Positions 16,450-16,697 of a stretch of DNA of 16,697 bases are shown here, one piece after another. The translations under genes and the position numbers were made by a program. The number at the start of each line of letters is the position of its first letter. Position 1 is the stretch's first letter. The stretch is from Alphaproteobacteria bacterium (GTDB lineage: Bacteria; Pseudomonadota; Alphaproteobacteria; Puniceispirillales; Puniceispirillaceae), in the NCBI GenBank assembly GCA_011525265.1, contig WTHV01000006.1:1-16697 (forward strand). Direction: 5' to 3'. The notes under the pieces are model-generated. The model was not told the DNA's origin. It was given only the letters and a program-made list of their open reading frames with translations, and made no database searches.

Positions 16450-16653
16450 CTAGAATCCTTCTCTTTCCATACGCTTGCGCTGGAGTTTGCGCACACGACG
16501 CGTTGATTCGGCTACTTCACGAGCACGGCGTTCCGACGGCTTTTCAAAAGCACGGCGGTTCTTCATCTCGCGGAAAAGGCCTTCGCGCTGCATCTTCTTT
16601 TTCAGAACACGCAGAGCTTGATCAACATTGTTGTCACGAACAGCTACGAACAC
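16450..16653 (-). CDS. rpsU: Ribosomal protein bS21
   Basis: A small basic protein of the 30S subunit that helps initiation on mRNAs. The core VRDNNVDQALRVLKKKMQREGLFREM and the KPSERRAREVA region are the typical alphaproteobacterial S21 sequence, and the tail is rich in Arg and Lys (RRVRKLQRKRMEREGF). The frame is open to a GTG at 16662, but AAGGGA almost touches that codon, while the next GTG at 16653 has a spacing of about ten bases and gives a 67-residue protein that starts as the family does. Both starts are GTG. The gene is followed by a strong terminator, and its promoter is outside the window. Confidence 0.95.
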   Translation of the reverse strand: MFVAVRDNNVDQALRVLKKKMQREGLFREMKNRRAFEKPSERRAREVAESTRRVRKLQRKRMEREGF

Positions 16654-16697
16654 GGCTGTCACATCCCTTCTAGGTATCTAGTAGTTAGTTTGAGGCG

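Noticed and set aside
1..16697. CRISPR arrays, insertion sequences, toxin-antitoxin or phage defence genes
   Set aside because: No regularly spaced repeats, no transposase-like protein and no unassigned multi-gene block remain after the genes above are placed.

Overview
The window looks like a chromosomal stretch from an alphaproteobacterium of moderate GC (mid-40s percent by eye, not counted). A marine, SAR116-like lineage would fit but is not proven. The lineage call rests on the style of the S21 protein, the AarF/ABC1 kinase with a KVAQ signature, the M3-family peptidase and the tRNA with encoded CCA. Genes are densely packed, with very short gaps, convergent stop overlaps and compact intrinsic terminators. 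I see no insertion sequence, prophage, CRISPR array or integrase.

Layout. Positions 1-55 hold the 3' part of a tRNA-Arg(CCT). A small Cys/His protein of unknown function follows (82-336). From 407 to 6904 lies a polyamine block: a glutamine-synthetase-fold gamma-glutamyl-amine ligase, agmatinase (speB), a convergent FAD oxidoreductase of the gamma-glutamylputrescine oxidase type (puuB), a class III putrescine-type aminotransferase (spuC) and a second gamma-glutamylputrescine synthetase. Next come a polyprenyl-phosphate sugar-1-phosphate transferase of the WecA/MraY superfamily (minus strand, 6909-7967) and a long-chain acyl-CoA ligase-like protein (minus, 8104-9900). A divergent region follows, then pepF and an ABC1 kinase overlapping by ATGA (10128-13279). 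After a bidirectional terminator come pntB, pntA and rpsU on the minus strand.

How the genes work together. Agmatinase releases putrescine and urea from agmatine. The glutamine-synthetase-like ligases can gamma-glutamylate putrescine or related amines. PuuB oxidises the glutamylated amine and SpuC offers a direct transamination route. The later steps, an aldehyde dehydrogenase and a gamma-Glu-GABA hydrolase, are not in the window. PntAB is the proton-translocating transhydrogenase that makes NADPH. The rest are housekeeping or envelope genes.

I found no clearly new multi-gene system. The observations most worth a second look are: a run of eight G/C bases inside a candidate promoter spacer ahead of the sugar-phosphate transferase, which could allow phase variation; an acyl-CoA ligase whose A3 loop and A10 catalytic lysine are both altered; twin GCTAGC palindromes framing the candidate -10 box of the aminotransferase operon; and two divergent glutamine-synthetase paralogues in one polyamine cluster.
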